From Micromonospora parva (lineage in GTDB: Bacteria > Actinomycetota > Actinomycetes > Mycobacteriales > Micromonosporaceae), in contig NZ_JNZS01000004.1 of the NCBI RefSeq assembly GCF_000718515.1, positions 248,001-312,000 of the forward strand: 64,000 bases of DNA, read 5' to 3'. The notes under the pieces are model-generated. The model was given only the letters and a program-made list of their open reading frames with translations, was not told the origin of the DNA and made no database searches. Position 1 is the first letter of the stretch, and each line of letters starts with the position of its first letter. The position numbers were made by a program, and so were the translations under genes. Shown one piece after another: positions 26,097 to 34,850 of the stretch.

Positions 26097-27736
26097 CACG
26101 TCGCCTTCAATCGTTCCCGCAGAACGAACTTCTGGACCTTTCCCGACGGCGTCTTCGGCAGTTCGTCAACCGCACTGATCCGCTCCGGCCAATACGGCTT
26201 GGCCATGCCCAGCTCGGTGAGATGGGCACGCAATTCGTCGAGGGAGGGCGCCTCGCCGTCCGGCACGATGACCGCGCACGCCCGTTCCCCGAGCCGTGGG
26301 TCCGGATAACCGACGACGGCCGCCTCCCGGATCGCCGGGTGGCGCAGCAGCGCTGCCTCCACCTCGACCACTGGCACCTTCTCGGCTCCCCGGACGATGA
26401 CGTCCTTCAGGCGGCCGACCATGCGGATGCCGCCGTGTCCGTCGTCGCGCGCCAGGTCGCCGGTGTCGAACCACCCGTCGGGTGTCAGCGACTGGCGGTA
26501 CAGGTTCGGACGGCGGTAGTAGCCCAGGCACTGGTTGTCGCCCCGTACCTGGAGCCGCCCGACCTCACCCTTCTCGACAGGTCTGCCGGTCTTCTCGTCG
26601 ACGATGCGGATCTCCATGCCGGGCACCGGTGTGCCGTCGCTCTCCGCGGCCCGCATCGGTGGGTCCTCCGGGCGGGTGACAGTGACGCAGCCGTTCTCCG
26701 TCATGCCCCAGACGGCGTAGACGCGGCAGCCGAGGACCTCCCGCGCCTCCTCCACGAGGACCGGCGGCACCGGCGCGCTGCCGGTGCCGAACGCCTTGAG
26801 GGCGCCGACGTCCCGCCCACTGCGTCGCTGCTCGTGGATCAGGTCGCTGAGGAACGTCGGCGCGCCGTAGAAGAACGTCACCCGCTCCGCCTCGAAGATC
26901 CGCAGCATCAGCGCCGGATCCCAGGTGTCCAGTTGCACCGCGCTCGCGCCCAGCAGCAGCGGCATGACGAAGTTCCAGGTGTATCCACCCTGCAGGGTGG
27001 TGGGCGAGCCCATCGCCGTCACCTCGTCGCTGGTCAGCCCCAGCACCTCGATCTGCCGTTGGTTGATCGCGTAGAGCGTCCGGTGACTGTGCATGACGCC
27101 CTTCGGCTCACCGGTGGTGCCGGAGGTGAACATGACCTGGGCCAGGTCGTCGGGGCCGGCTTCGCGGCCGTCCAGCTCACCGGGCGGCACCTCGTCTTCC
27201 CAGGCCCGGTTGAGCAGGTCGGCGTCGAAGTCGAGGGCACCCGGAGTGCTCGGCTCACCGATGAGGACGCGATGGCGGAGGGAGGGCACCGCCGCCGCCA
27301 CCTCCGCGCTCATCTCGTCGTACGAGAAGCCACGGTAGGAGGCCGCCCCCACGTACACCGGGCTCTCGGTGAGCCGGGTCATGAATTCCAGCTCACGCCG
27401 GCGCATGATCGGCGCCACCGGACCGGCGACGGCGCCGATCCGCGCGCAGGCGAGGGCGAGGGCGACGAGTTGCCACGAGTTGGGCAGTTGCAGCGTCACC
27501 ACCTCGCCGCGGCGGACGCCGAGCCTCGCCAGCCCGGCCGCCAACCGCTCGACCGTCGCACCCAACTGTGCGTAGGTCAGCCGTTCGGTCGCCCGGCCAT
27601 CGGCGTGCCAGCAGATCACCGCCGACCGCTGCGGATGCCGGGCCACGGCCTCCCGGAGATGGTCGAGCATGGTCCTGTCGTCGTGCGGTCCGGCGGGTTG
27701 GAGTAGCCGGACCGCCGTACTTGTCTCTGTGGTCAC
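26096..27736 (-). CDS. AMP-forming acyl-CoA ligase (cyclohexanecarboxylate/medium-chain type)
   Basis: 546 residues with the ANL superfamily motifs in order: P-loop MFTSGTTGEPKGVMHSH, the A5-type motif YAVWGMTENG, the A7-type DGWFDTGDLARDD, A8 hinge GRLKDVIVRGAEKVPVVEVE and the catalytic Lys near the end (PKTPSGKVQKF). It activates a carboxylic acid to its CoA thioester via an acyl-AMP. The pairing with an AliB-like dehydrogenase resembles the aliphatic/alicyclic acid pathway AliA-AliB. No carrier protein is fused. Confidence 0.92.
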   Translation of the reverse strand: MTTETSTAVRLLQPAGPHDDRTMLDHLREAVARHPQRSAVICWHADGRATERLTYAQLGATVERLAAGLARLGVRRGEVVTLQLPNSWQLVALALACARIGAVAGPVAPIMRRRELEFMTRLTESPVYVGAASYRGFSYDEMSAEVAAAVPSLRHRVLIGEPSTPGALDFDADLLNRAWEDEVPPGELDGREAGPDDLAQVMFTSGTTGEPKGVMHSHRTLYAINQRQIEVLGLTSDEVTAMGSPTTLQGGYTWNFVMPLLLGASAVQLDTWDPALMLRIFEAERVTFFYGAPTFLSDLIHEQRRSGRDVGALKAFGTGSAPVPPVLVEEAREVLGCRVYAVWGMTENGCVTVTRPEDPPMRAAESDGTPVPGMEIRIVDEKTGRPVEKGEVGRLQVRGDNQCLGYYRRPNLYRQSLTPDGWFDTGDLARDDGHGGIRMVGRLKDVIVRGAEKVPVVEVEAALLRHPAIREAAVVGYPDPRLGERACAVIVPDGEAPSLDELRAHLTELGMAKPYWPERISAVDELPKTPSGKVQKFVLRERLKAT

Positions 27737-27751
27737 GCCGTCCTCCGAACG

Positions 27752-28951
27752 TTAGACGCTGGCCGGGGCGAACTGGTCGAGCTGACCGATCGGCCGGGTC
27801 GGCTGCCAGCTGCCCGGCACGAGGTGCGCGTTGATCAACTTGCCGTCACCGCGAAGCTCGGAGTAGGACGGGTGCCGCATGTGCAGCAGCGGCTCGTCGA
27901 AGGCGTCGTACGCCGCGTCGAAACCGAAGCGGTAGTTGAACTCGATGTCCTCGCCGCCCCAGCCCTGGAAGCGCTCGTCCATGCCGCCGGTCCGGTAGTA
28001 CAGCTCGGCACGGGCGAAGAAGCACAGCCCCGGGCCACGGCGCAGCGTGAAGGCGCGCAGCCGCCGCGGGTCGGGCGCCGCCGCGCCGCCGTGCAGCCGC
28101 TCGCGGATCGCCCGCCAGGTGGCGGGGTAGTCCATCGCCACCATGTCCCGGTACGGCAGGTGCCCCATCGTGCCGGGTTCGCGCATGCGGTCGACGTTGC
28201 GCGCCAGGAAGTCACGGTCGGCCAGCACGTCGGCGTCCATGTGGCAGATGATCTCGGTGTCTCCGGGCGTGTTCGCGACGCCGACGTTCATCGCCCAGGA
28301 CTTGTTGAACACCCCACTCTTGGGGGCGAAGATGTAGTTGTCGGCGAAGCGGCTGATCACGTCACGCCAGCGGGACTGCTCGTCACTCTCCACGACCGTC
28401 ACCTGATACTGCTCGCGCGGCAACGACTGGTCACGCAGCGACCGCAGGCACGCCAGGAGGTTGCGCAGCCGCTCGCCGCCGCCCTCCAGCCGGCTGTGGA
28501 ACGGGATCACCACGAGGACCTCCGGCGCGGCGCCGTCGGGCAGCCGCGGCCCCGGGTCGAACGCGGCCATCTCCTCCACCGTCACCGGGACGGCGTCGCT
28601 CGTGTAGTCCTCGTTCAGCACGTGGCCCAGGCGCGAGTTGCACTCCGCACGCCAGCCCAGGTGCATGATGTTGTCGATGGCGGAGTCGCGGCCGTGCCGC
28701 TCCGCCAGCGCCGCGTGCAGCGCCCAGTACCGTCGGTGGTCCGTCGGGTCGGCCAGCAGGCTCTCACCCAGCGTGCGGATCGCGTCGGCCCCACACGTCC
28801 GGACCGCGTCGACGACCTTGTCCCGCCAGGGCCGGGAGATCTCCCAGTAGTAGAGGCCCGAGGCGGGTGCGTCGGGGTCGGCCGCGACGACGAGGTTGTC
28901 AGCGACGGCCTTCGCCAGTACGGCAGGATCGGTCGGCTTCAGATACGACAT
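27752..28951 (-). CDS. Family 2 glycosyltransferase with galactosyltransferase-like C-terminus
   Basis: 399 residues. The N-terminal roughly 130 residues are an unfamiliar helical region. The GT-A domain begins EVLVVIPFHSR, has the metal-binding DxD in EIICHMDADVLADRDF and the C-terminal acceptor/base motif FQGWGGEDIEFNYRFGFD, as in chondroitin-polymerase/GalT-like GT2 enzymes. It is a soluble sugar transferase using a nucleotide sugar. It is the first gene of the minus-strand unit with the acyl-CoA cassette (15-bp gap), suggesting that acyl and sugar parts are assembled together. Confidence 0.88.
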   Translation of the reverse strand: MSYLKPTDPAVLAKAVADNLVVAADPDAPASGLYYWEISRPWRDKVVDAVRTCGADAIRTLGESLLADPTDHRRYWALHAALAERHGRDSAIDNIMHLGWRAECNSRLGHVLNEDYTSDAVPVTVEEMAAFDPGPRLPDGAAPEVLVVIPFHSRLEGGGERLRNLLACLRSLRDQSLPREQYQVTVVESDEQSRWRDVISRFADNYIFAPKSGVFNKSWAMNVGVANTPGDTEIICHMDADVLADRDFLARNVDRMREPGTMGHLPYRDMVAMDYPATWRAIRERLHGGAAAPDPRRLRAFTLRRGPGLCFFARAELYYRTGGMDERFQGWGGEDIEFNYRFGFDAAYDAFDEPLLHMRHPSYSELRGDGKLINAHLVPGSWQPTRPIGQLDQFAPASV

Positions 28952-29203
28952 TATCGCCCCAATTCACGAGAGCTGATTCTGGTCGGGCTTGCCGGCAGTG
29001 GCGACGATACTGGGAAACCTCTGCGGGAAAGGCTTCCTCATCGCTACCGGGTTATCGCGACGAAGTACTCAACCGGTCCGGCTGCTCGATACACAGGGGC
29101 CGCATTCGGTACTCAGGAGCGCGCTGGCCTCGCGGTTCGTCGATAGGCCGCCCGGGTGATGGTTTGACGAAAGCCGATCGATAGCGACCAATAAGACAGT
29201 GGC
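28952..29203. promoter_or_regulatory. Divergent promoter region between glycosyltransferase and LAL regulator
   Basis: No gene. GTACTC words occur at about 29056 and 29107 (AGTACTCAACC; GGTACTCAGG), reminiscent of parts of the cluster element but without its full spacing. TTGACG at about 29164 is a possible -35 for the plus strand, with no convincing -10. Confidence 0.4.
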
Positions 29204-31825
29204 GTGGTGGATTCCACCGAGGTAACGATCAGGGACCGCCTCCGAGATGTTTTCGCTGGCCGGCACTCAGAGCTGCGGCGCATCTGCGCAGCGACCGACC
29301 GGCGCGGATCCGCCGGCATCGCGTTGATCGGCCCGGAAGGCGTGGGCAAGAGCCGGCTGCAGACCGAGGCCGCCCACCGGGCGGACCCGGCGCGACACCA
29401 CGTCATCCGGGCCGTCACCACCGTGGCGACCGCCAACGTCCCGTTCGGCGCGCTCGCCGAACACCTACCGTCCGGGCTGCTCCGCTCACCGTTCACGGGC
29501 GACGCGCTCCGGGTCGCGGCCGAGGCGCTGCTCAAGCCGGCCGGCAAGCGCCGTCTGACGCTTCTCGTGGACGACGCTCCCCTGCTGGACGAGGCATCCG
29601 CCGCGCTGGCGGTGCAGCTCGCCCGGCGCGGCGAACTCTTCCTCCTCGCCGCGGTGCGTCCCGACCGGCGGCTGCCGCGCCCGATCGCGGACCTGTGGAC
29701 CGACGGGCTGGCCGAGTGGATCGAGGTTGGCCCGCTCAGCCGCGACGACGTCCACCAGATCCTCGGTGAGGCGCTGTCCGGCCAGGTGGAAGGTGCTCTG
29801 GTTCAGCGGTTCTGGGAGGCCACCGCGGGCAACGCGTTGCTGGTACGCGAGCTGCTGACCGCTCAGTTGGAGGCGAACCGGCTGGTGACCGAGAACGGCA
29901 TGTGGATGCTTCGTGGCCCGTTCGCCATCCCGTCCTGGCTCACCGGGCTGATCGACGAGCGGCTCGCGGCGGTGTCGCCGGAATGCCGTTCCGCCATGGA
30001 GCTGCTCGCCGTCACCGAGCCGATCGGCCCGAACGTGCTCGGCGAGCTGGTCTCCGCTGACGTGCTCGAAGCAGCGGAAGCGCACGGTCTCATCACTATC
30101 GAGCGAAGCGGTGGCCAGGACCTCGCCCGCCTGACGTACCCGATCTATGGAGATGTCCTGCGTGCCGTCACGCCGCGTCTGCGCGCGCGACGGTGGCTCG
30201 GTCAGTGCGCCAGCCTGATGGAGGCGAGCAGCCACGATCCGGTCGACCTCGCGCGGACCGTACGGTGGCAGCTGGCCTGTGGCCAGCGGCCGTCCCCGGA
30301 GAACACTGCGGTCGCCGCCAGGGCCGCACGGTCGGCACTGGATTTCGAGCTCGCCGGGCAGCTGGCCCAGCGCGAGCTGGCCGCCGGTCGGGGGACGGCG
30401 GTGATCGAACCGCTCGGCTACGGCCTGCTGTTCGCCGGCCGCCCGGCGGAAGCCGAGTCCGCGCTGTCCGGTCTCGGTCGGCTGGACTGCGACTTCGACC
30501 GGGCCCGGGTCGCCATGGTGCGCGCGTTCAACCTCTACTTCGGACTCGACCGGCAGGGGCCCGCCGAGGCGCTGCTGGCGGCGGCGGTCGACGAGGTCGT
30601 CGACCCGGTCGCCCGTCGGCGGCTGGTCGCCCGGCAGGCGCTGCTGCGTGCTCTCTCGGACGCCCCGAAGGATGCCCTGGAGTTCGCCGCCGGGGCGCCG
30701 GACGAGCCGGAAGCCCAGGTGGCCGCCGGCCTGGCCATGGTCTTCTCCGGCCGCCCGCACGAGGGACTCGACCTGCTGGCCGGCGAGTGGCCGGACGAGG
30801 CACCGTGGCTCTCCGTTCTCGCCGACCTGGGCACCGTCCACGGCATGCTGTGGACCGCGCAGTTCGCCGATGCGGAGGAGCGGGCCCGCATCAGCTACGA
30901 ACGGGCGCTCGCCAACCGGTGGCAGTTCGCGACCCTGGTGTCGTGCCTGCTGCGCGGCCTGGTCGCCCGGATGCGGGGGCAGCTGCGGGACCAGGCGTCC
31001 TGGTGCCGTGAGGGCATCTCGATCGCCCGTGAGCAGAGGTCGAACAACATGCTGGCGGTGTTGCTGGGGCTGCTCGCGCACAGCTACGCGCTGACCGGCG
31101 AACCCGACGCCGCGGCCAGCACGTTGGCCGAGGCCGACCGCTTGGACGGGGTGTCCCTGCGGCTGCTGAGCCCCTGGACGGAACTCAACCGCGCCTGGGT
31201 CATCGGCGCCCGGCACGGCGACGCCGCCGCGCACGCGCAGTGGACCGCGCGACTGGCCCGGGACCGGGGTTCGGCAGGTTTCGAGACGCTGGCCCTGCAC
31301 GACGCGGCGCGCCTGGGCGCTCCGCGACCAGCCGCCGACCGGCTGCGGACGCTCGCGGGCCAGTCCGGGCGACTCCTCGGGAAGTCCTACGCCCTGCACG
31401 CCCGGGCGATGGCGGAGGGCGACGCGGCGGCGCTCGCGAAGGCCTCCGCCGACTTCGCCGAAATGGGTAGCCCGCTGCTGGCCGCGGAGGCCGCCGCCGA
31501 GGAGTCCGAGCGGCACCGGTCCGATGGCCGTCTGGCCATGGCGTCCACCGCCGCCGCCCGCGCCCTCATGTTCATGCGCCACTGCGACGAGATCCCCCGC
31601 TCGCCCGCGTTGTCAGCGCTGGCGCCGCCACGCCTCACGCCCCGCGAGGGTGAGATCGCCGAGCTCGCCGCCGGAGGGCTGTCCAGCCGCGAGATCGCCC
31701 GAACCCTCGTGCTGTCGGTGCGGACGGTGGAGAACCACCTGCACCGGGTCTACCGCAAGCTCGGCATCACCAACCGGGGGGAGCTCGGCGCGCTGAGCGT
31801 GCTGCTCACCCGGCCGCAGACCTGA
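29204..31825 (+). CDS. LAL-type LuxR-family regulator (large ATP-binding)
   Basis: 873 residues from GTG 29204. Walker A lies at about 45 (GPEGVGKSRLQTEA), Walker B in RLTLLVDDAPLLDEASA, a long helical/TPR-like middle follows, and the C-terminal LuxR HTH is RLTPREGEIAELAAGGLSSREIARTLVLSVRTVENHLHRVYRKLGI. LAL proteins are pathway-specific activators in actinomycete clusters. It is the only plus-strand gene among the minus-strand operons and is divergent from the glycosyltransferase. It may respond to ATP/ADP and an inducer; the ligand is unknown. Confidence 0.92.
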   Translation: MVDSTEVTIRDRLRDVFAGRHSELRRICAATDRRGSAGIALIGPEGVGKSRLQTEAAHRADPARHHVIRAVTTVATANVPFGALAEHLPSGLLRSPFTGDALRVAAEALLKPAGKRRLTLLVDDAPLLDEASAALAVQLARRGELFLLAAVRPDRRLPRPIADLWTDGLAEWIEVGPLSRDDVHQILGEALSGQVEGALVQRFWEATAGNALLVRELLTAQLEANRLVTENGMWMLRGPFAIPSWLTGLIDERLAAVSPECRSAMELLAVTEPIGPNVLGELVSADVLEAAEAHGLITIERSGGQDLARLTYPIYGDVLRAVTPRLRARRWLGQCASLMEASSHDPVDLARTVRWQLACGQRPSPENTAVAARAARSALDFELAGQLAQRELAAGRGTAVIEPLGYGLLFAGRPAEAESALSGLGRLDCDFDRARVAMVRAFNLYFGLDRQGPAEALLAAAVDEVVDPVARRRLVARQALLRALSDAPKDALEFAAGAPDEPEAQVAAGLAMVFSGRPHEGLDLLAGEWPDEAPWLSVLADLGTVHGMLWTAQFADAEERARISYERALANRWQFATLVSCLLRGLVARMRGQLRDQASWCREGISIAREQRSNNMLAVLLGLLAHSYALTGEPDAAASTLAEADRLDGVSLRLLSPWTELNRAWVIGARHGDAAAHAQWTARLARDRGSAGFETLALHDAARLGAPRPAADRLRTLAGQSGRLLGKSYALHARAMAEGDAAALAKASADFAEMGSPLLAAEAAAEESERHRSDGRLAMASTAAARALMFMRHCDEIPRSPALSALAPPRLTPREGEIAELAAGGLSSREIARTLVLSVRTVENHLHRVYRKLGITNRGELGALSVLLTRPQT

Positions 31826-31862
31826 GACTGAGCCGCCGCTCAGGTGACCGGAGCCGGTCGCG

Positions 31863-31923
31863 GTCCGAGCCCGCGGCCGTCCCCACCAGAGCTTTCCTGG
31901 TGGGGACGGCCGCGGGCTCGGAC
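31863..31923. terminator. 27-bp perfect hairpin between convergent LAL gene and cysN
   Basis: Arms 31863-31889 and 31897-31923 are perfectly complementary over 27 bp with a 7-nt loop (AGCTTTC). It lies between the stops of the convergent genes at 31825 and 31937 and should end transcription from both sides. Confidence 0.88.
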
Positions 31924-31936
31924 GATGTGTCGGGCG

Positions 31937-33178
31937 TCAGTTGATGACGCCGGCGCCCACCGTGTGATTCGTCTCCTCGTCGATGAGGATGAAGGAGCCG
32001 GTGAGCCGATTGCGGGAGTACGGGTCACACAACAGCGGCTGGGTCACCCGCAGCTGGAGCCGGCTGATCTCGTTGCACCGCAACTCGGTGGGATCGGGAT
32101 CGCGCCGCAGTGTGTTGACGTCGAGCCGGTACTGCAGATCCCGGATGACCGCGCGCACGGTCCGGGTGGTGTGCTTGAGCAGCAGCCGAGCCGGCGGCCG
32201 GAGCGCCCGTTCGTTCATCCAGACCACCATGGCGTCGATGTCCTGGACCACGGCCGGCGCGTTGTGCGGCCGGCAGATCATGTCCCCACGGGACACGTCC
32301 AGGTCGTCGGCGAGCCGCAGCACCACCGACATCGGCGGCGTGGCCTCATCGACCGGCCCGTCCGGACCGTCGATGGCGGCGACCCGGGTGGTCAGCCCGG
32401 AGGGCAGGTGCATGACCTCGTCACCGGGGCGCAGCACCCCGCCGGCGACCTGACCGGCGTAACCGCGGTAGTCGGGGCAGGCACTGGACTGCGGGCGGAT
32501 CACGTACTGCACCGGGAAGCGGACGTCGACCAGGTTGCGGTCCGAGGCGATGTGCACGTTCTCCAGGTGATGCAGCAGCGAGGTGCCTTCGTACCAGGGC
32601 ATCTCGGTCGAGCGACTCACCACGTTGTCCCCGTGCAGCGCGCTGATCGGCACGAAGGTGACGTCCCGCGTGGCCATCCTCGTGGTGAACGCCGAGAACT
32701 CCGCCCGAATACTGTCGAAAACGCCCTGGTCATACCCGACCAGATCCATCTTGTTGACGCAGACCACCAGGTGCGGCACGCCGAGCAGGCCGAGCAGGAA
32801 CGTGTGCCGCCGGCTCTGCTCGACCATGCCCTTCGTGGCGTCCACCAGGACGATGGCCAGGTCCGCCGTGGAGGCGCCGGTCACCATGTTCCGGGTGTAC
32901 TGGGCGTGGCCGGGGGTGTCGGCGAGGATGAACTTGCGCTTGGGCGTGGCGAAGTAGCCGTACGCCACGTCGATGGTGATGCCCTGCTCACGTTCCGCCC
33001 GCAGGCCGTCCATCAGCAGTGCGAGGTTGGTGTACTCGTCGCCACGCCGACGGCTGACGTCCTCGACCGCGGCGAGCCGGTCGGTGAAGGTGGACTTGGA
33101 GTCGTAGAGCAGCCGTCCGATGAGTGTGCTCTTGCCGTCGTCCACCGAGCCGGCGGTGGCGAACCGGAGGATGTCCAT
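31937..33178 (-). CDS. cysN: Sulfate adenylyltransferase large subunit (GTPase)
   Basis: 413 residues, EF-Tu-like. GTP-binding motifs: GSVDDGKSTLIGRLLYDSK, DTPGHAQYTRNMVTGAS, VNKMDLVGYD and the switch segment EREQGITIDVAYGYF. With CysD it makes adenosine 5'-phosphosulfate (APS) from sulfate and ATP. There is no fused APS kinase domain, and none elsewhere in the cluster, so PAPS formation must rely on a kinase encoded outside the window. It is the last gene of the long core operon, 2 bp after cysD. Confidence 0.95.
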   Translation of the reverse strand: MDILRFATAGSVDDGKSTLIGRLLYDSKSTFTDRLAAVEDVSRRRGDEYTNLALLMDGLRAEREQGITIDVAYGYFATPKRKFILADTPGHAQYTRNMVTGASTADLAIVLVDATKGMVEQSRRHTFLLGLLGVPHLVVCVNKMDLVGYDQGVFDSIRAEFSAFTTRMATRDVTFVPISALHGDNVVSRSTEMPWYEGTSLLHHLENVHIASDRNLVDVRFPVQYVIRPQSSACPDYRGYAGQVAGGVLRPGDEVMHLPSGLTTRVAAIDGPDGPVDEATPPMSVVLRLADDLDVSRGDMICRPHNAPAVVQDIDAMVVWMNERALRPPARLLLKHTTRTVRAVIRDLQYRLDVNTLRRDPDPTELRCNEISRLQLRVTQPLLCDPYSRNRLTGSFILIDEETNHTVGAGVIN

Positions 33179-33180
33179 GA

Positions 33181-34071
33181 TCAGAAGTACCCTTCCCGCT
33201 TGCGGTCCTCCATGGCGGCCTCGCTGGTCCGGTCGTCCGCCCGGGTCGCGCCGCGTTCGGTGATCCTGGTGGTCGCCACCTCCTGGATGATGTCGGCGAC
33301 CGTCCGCGCGCCGGAGAGGACCGCCCCCGTGCAGGTCATGTCACCGACCGTCCGGTACCGCACGGTCTCCTCGGACACCACCTCAGTGGGGTCCGGCGCT
33401 TGGTACGGGTTCTCCGCCAGCAGCATGCCGTCCCGCTCGAACACCCGCCGCCGGTGCGCGAAATAGATCGGCGGCACGTCGAGCTCGTCGCGGGCGATGT
33501 AGCGCCAGACGTCGAGTTCCGTCCAGTTGGACAGCGGGAAGACCCGGATGTGCTCGCCCGGCCGGATGCGGGTGTTGAACAGGTTCCACAGCTCCGGGCG
33601 CTGGTTTCTCGGGTCCCACTGGCCGATCTCGTCGCGGAAGGAGAAGATGCGCTCCTTGGCCCGGGCCTTCTCCTCGTCGCGTCGGGCTCCGCCGAACGCC
33701 ACGTCGAAGCGGTGCTCGGCGATGATGTCCAGCAGCGTGGTGGTCTGCAACCGGTTGCGGCTGGCCCGGCGTCCGGTCGGCTCGACCACCCGCCCGGAGT
33801 CGATCGAGTCCTGCACCGAGGCCACGATCAGCCGCACGCCCAGCTCGGCGACGCGCTTGTCGCGGTAGTCGAGGACCTCCGGGAAGTTGTGCCCGGTGTC
33901 GACGTGGACCAACGCGAACGGCATCGGCGCCGGCCGGAACGCCTTCTCCGCCAGGCGGAGCATGACGATCGAGTCCTTGCCGCCGGAGAAGAGCAGCGCC
34001 GGCCGCTCGAACTCGGAGGCCACCTCGCGGATGATGTGGATCGACTCTGCTTCCAGCATTTCCAGACTCAT
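33181..34071 (-). CDS. cysD: Sulfate adenylyltransferase small subunit
   Basis: 296 residues from ATG 34071, overlapping the SDR stop (ATGA). PP-loop ATP pyrophosphatase motif ALLFSGGKDSIVMLRLAEKAF, then HVDTGHNFPEVLDYRD, AFGGARRDEEKARAKERIFSFRD and FPLSNWTELDVWRYI, all diagnostic of CysD. It works as a heterodimer with CysN. Its location in the operon of a sulfotransferase indicates that it boosts activated sulfate for product sulfation rather than cysteine synthesis. Confidence 0.95.
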   Translation of the reverse strand: MSLEMLEAESIHIIREVASEFERPALLFSGGKDSIVMLRLAEKAFRPAPMPFALVHVDTGHNFPEVLDYRDKRVAELGVRLIVASVQDSIDSGRVVEPTGRRASRNRLQTTTLLDIIAEHRFDVAFGGARRDEEKARAKERIFSFRDEIGQWDPRNQRPELWNLFNTRIRPGEHIRVFPLSNWTELDVWRYIARDELDVPPIYFAHRRRVFERDGMLLAENPYQAPDPTEVVSEETVRYRTVGDMTCTGAVLSGARTVADIIQEVATTRITERGATRADDRTSEAAMEDRKREGYF

Positions 34072-34850
34072 GTGACACCTCGCGTGTTTCCGCCATCGAC
34101 CAGCAGCACCGTGCCGGTCACGAAGCCCGCCTGCTCGCTGGCGAGGAAGGCGGCGAGCGCACCGAAGTCCGCTGGCTGCCCGACCCGGCCGAGCGGCACC
34201 TCGGCGATGATCTCCTTGAGCGCGGCCTCGCCGTCGATGGCGGACCGCGCCGCCACGAACCCGTCGAAGGCCGGCGTCTGGTGCACGCCGGGGGCCAGCA
34301 CGTTCACCGTGATGCCGCTGGCGCCGACCGCGTGGACCACACCCTTGGCGAAGCCGAGCACGCCCAACCGGGCGGTCGCGGACATCGCGGTGCCGGGCAG
34401 CGGTTGACGTACGGCCTCCGAGGTGATCAGCAGGATCCGTCCCCAACCGGCCCGGCGCAGGTGCGGCAGGGCCGCCAACGTGATCGAGATGTGGGGCAGC
34501 AACGACCCCTCGACGCCCTGCCGATAGTCGTCCACTGTGAACGTGTCGGCCTGGCCGTGCGGCACGCCGGGCGAGTTGGTGACCACGACGTGCAGCGCGC
34601 CGAACTCCTCGGCCGTCTGGTTCACCCAGCGCGTCACGTCCGCGTCGTCACGGACGTCCACCTCGACGGAGAGCACCCGCCCAGGACCGGCCTCGTCGAC
34701 CAGCTTGTGCGCCGCCGCCAGTCGCTGTGGGTCGCGGGCCGCGATGGACACGTTCGCGCCCTCGGCCGCCAACGCGCGAGCGACCGCCAGCCCGAGGCCG
34801 CTGCTGGCGGCGGCCACCAACGCCGTCCGCCCGGACAGTCCGAGATCCAT
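34068..34850 (-). CDS. Short-chain dehydrogenase/reductase with atypical active site
   Basis: 260 residues; ATG 34850 overlaps the sulfotransferase stop (TGATG). Rossmann motif LVAAASSGLGLAVARALAAEG and the C-terminal PADFGALAAFLASEQAGFVTGTVLLVDGGN are clear. However, the YxxxK catalytic pair is missing: after ITSEAVRQP the expected YSASKAA segment reads MSATARLG. The catalytic Ser remains. It belongs to an SDR branch without the canonical Tyr/Lys, so it may use other residues or bind without reducing. Its position between sulfotransferase and cysD suggests action on the sulfated or pre-sulfated intermediate. Confidence 0.85.
   Translation of the reverse strand: MDLGLSGRTALVAAASSGLGLAVARALAAEGANVSIAARDPQRLAAAHKLVDEAGPGRVLSVEVDVRDDADVTRWVNQTAEEFGALHVVVTNSPGVPHGQADTFTVDDYRQGVEGSLLPHISITLAALPHLRRAGWGRILLITSEAVRQPLPGTAMSATARLGVLGFAKGVVHAVGASGITVNVLAPGVHQTPAFDGFVAARSAIDGEAALKEIIAEVPLGRVGQPADFGALAAFLASEQAGFVTGTVLLVDGGNTRGVT

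Noticed and set aside
29486..31582. A 698-codon open frame on the minus strand
   Set aside because: Antisense of the LAL regulator, which has Walker and LuxR motifs in order.
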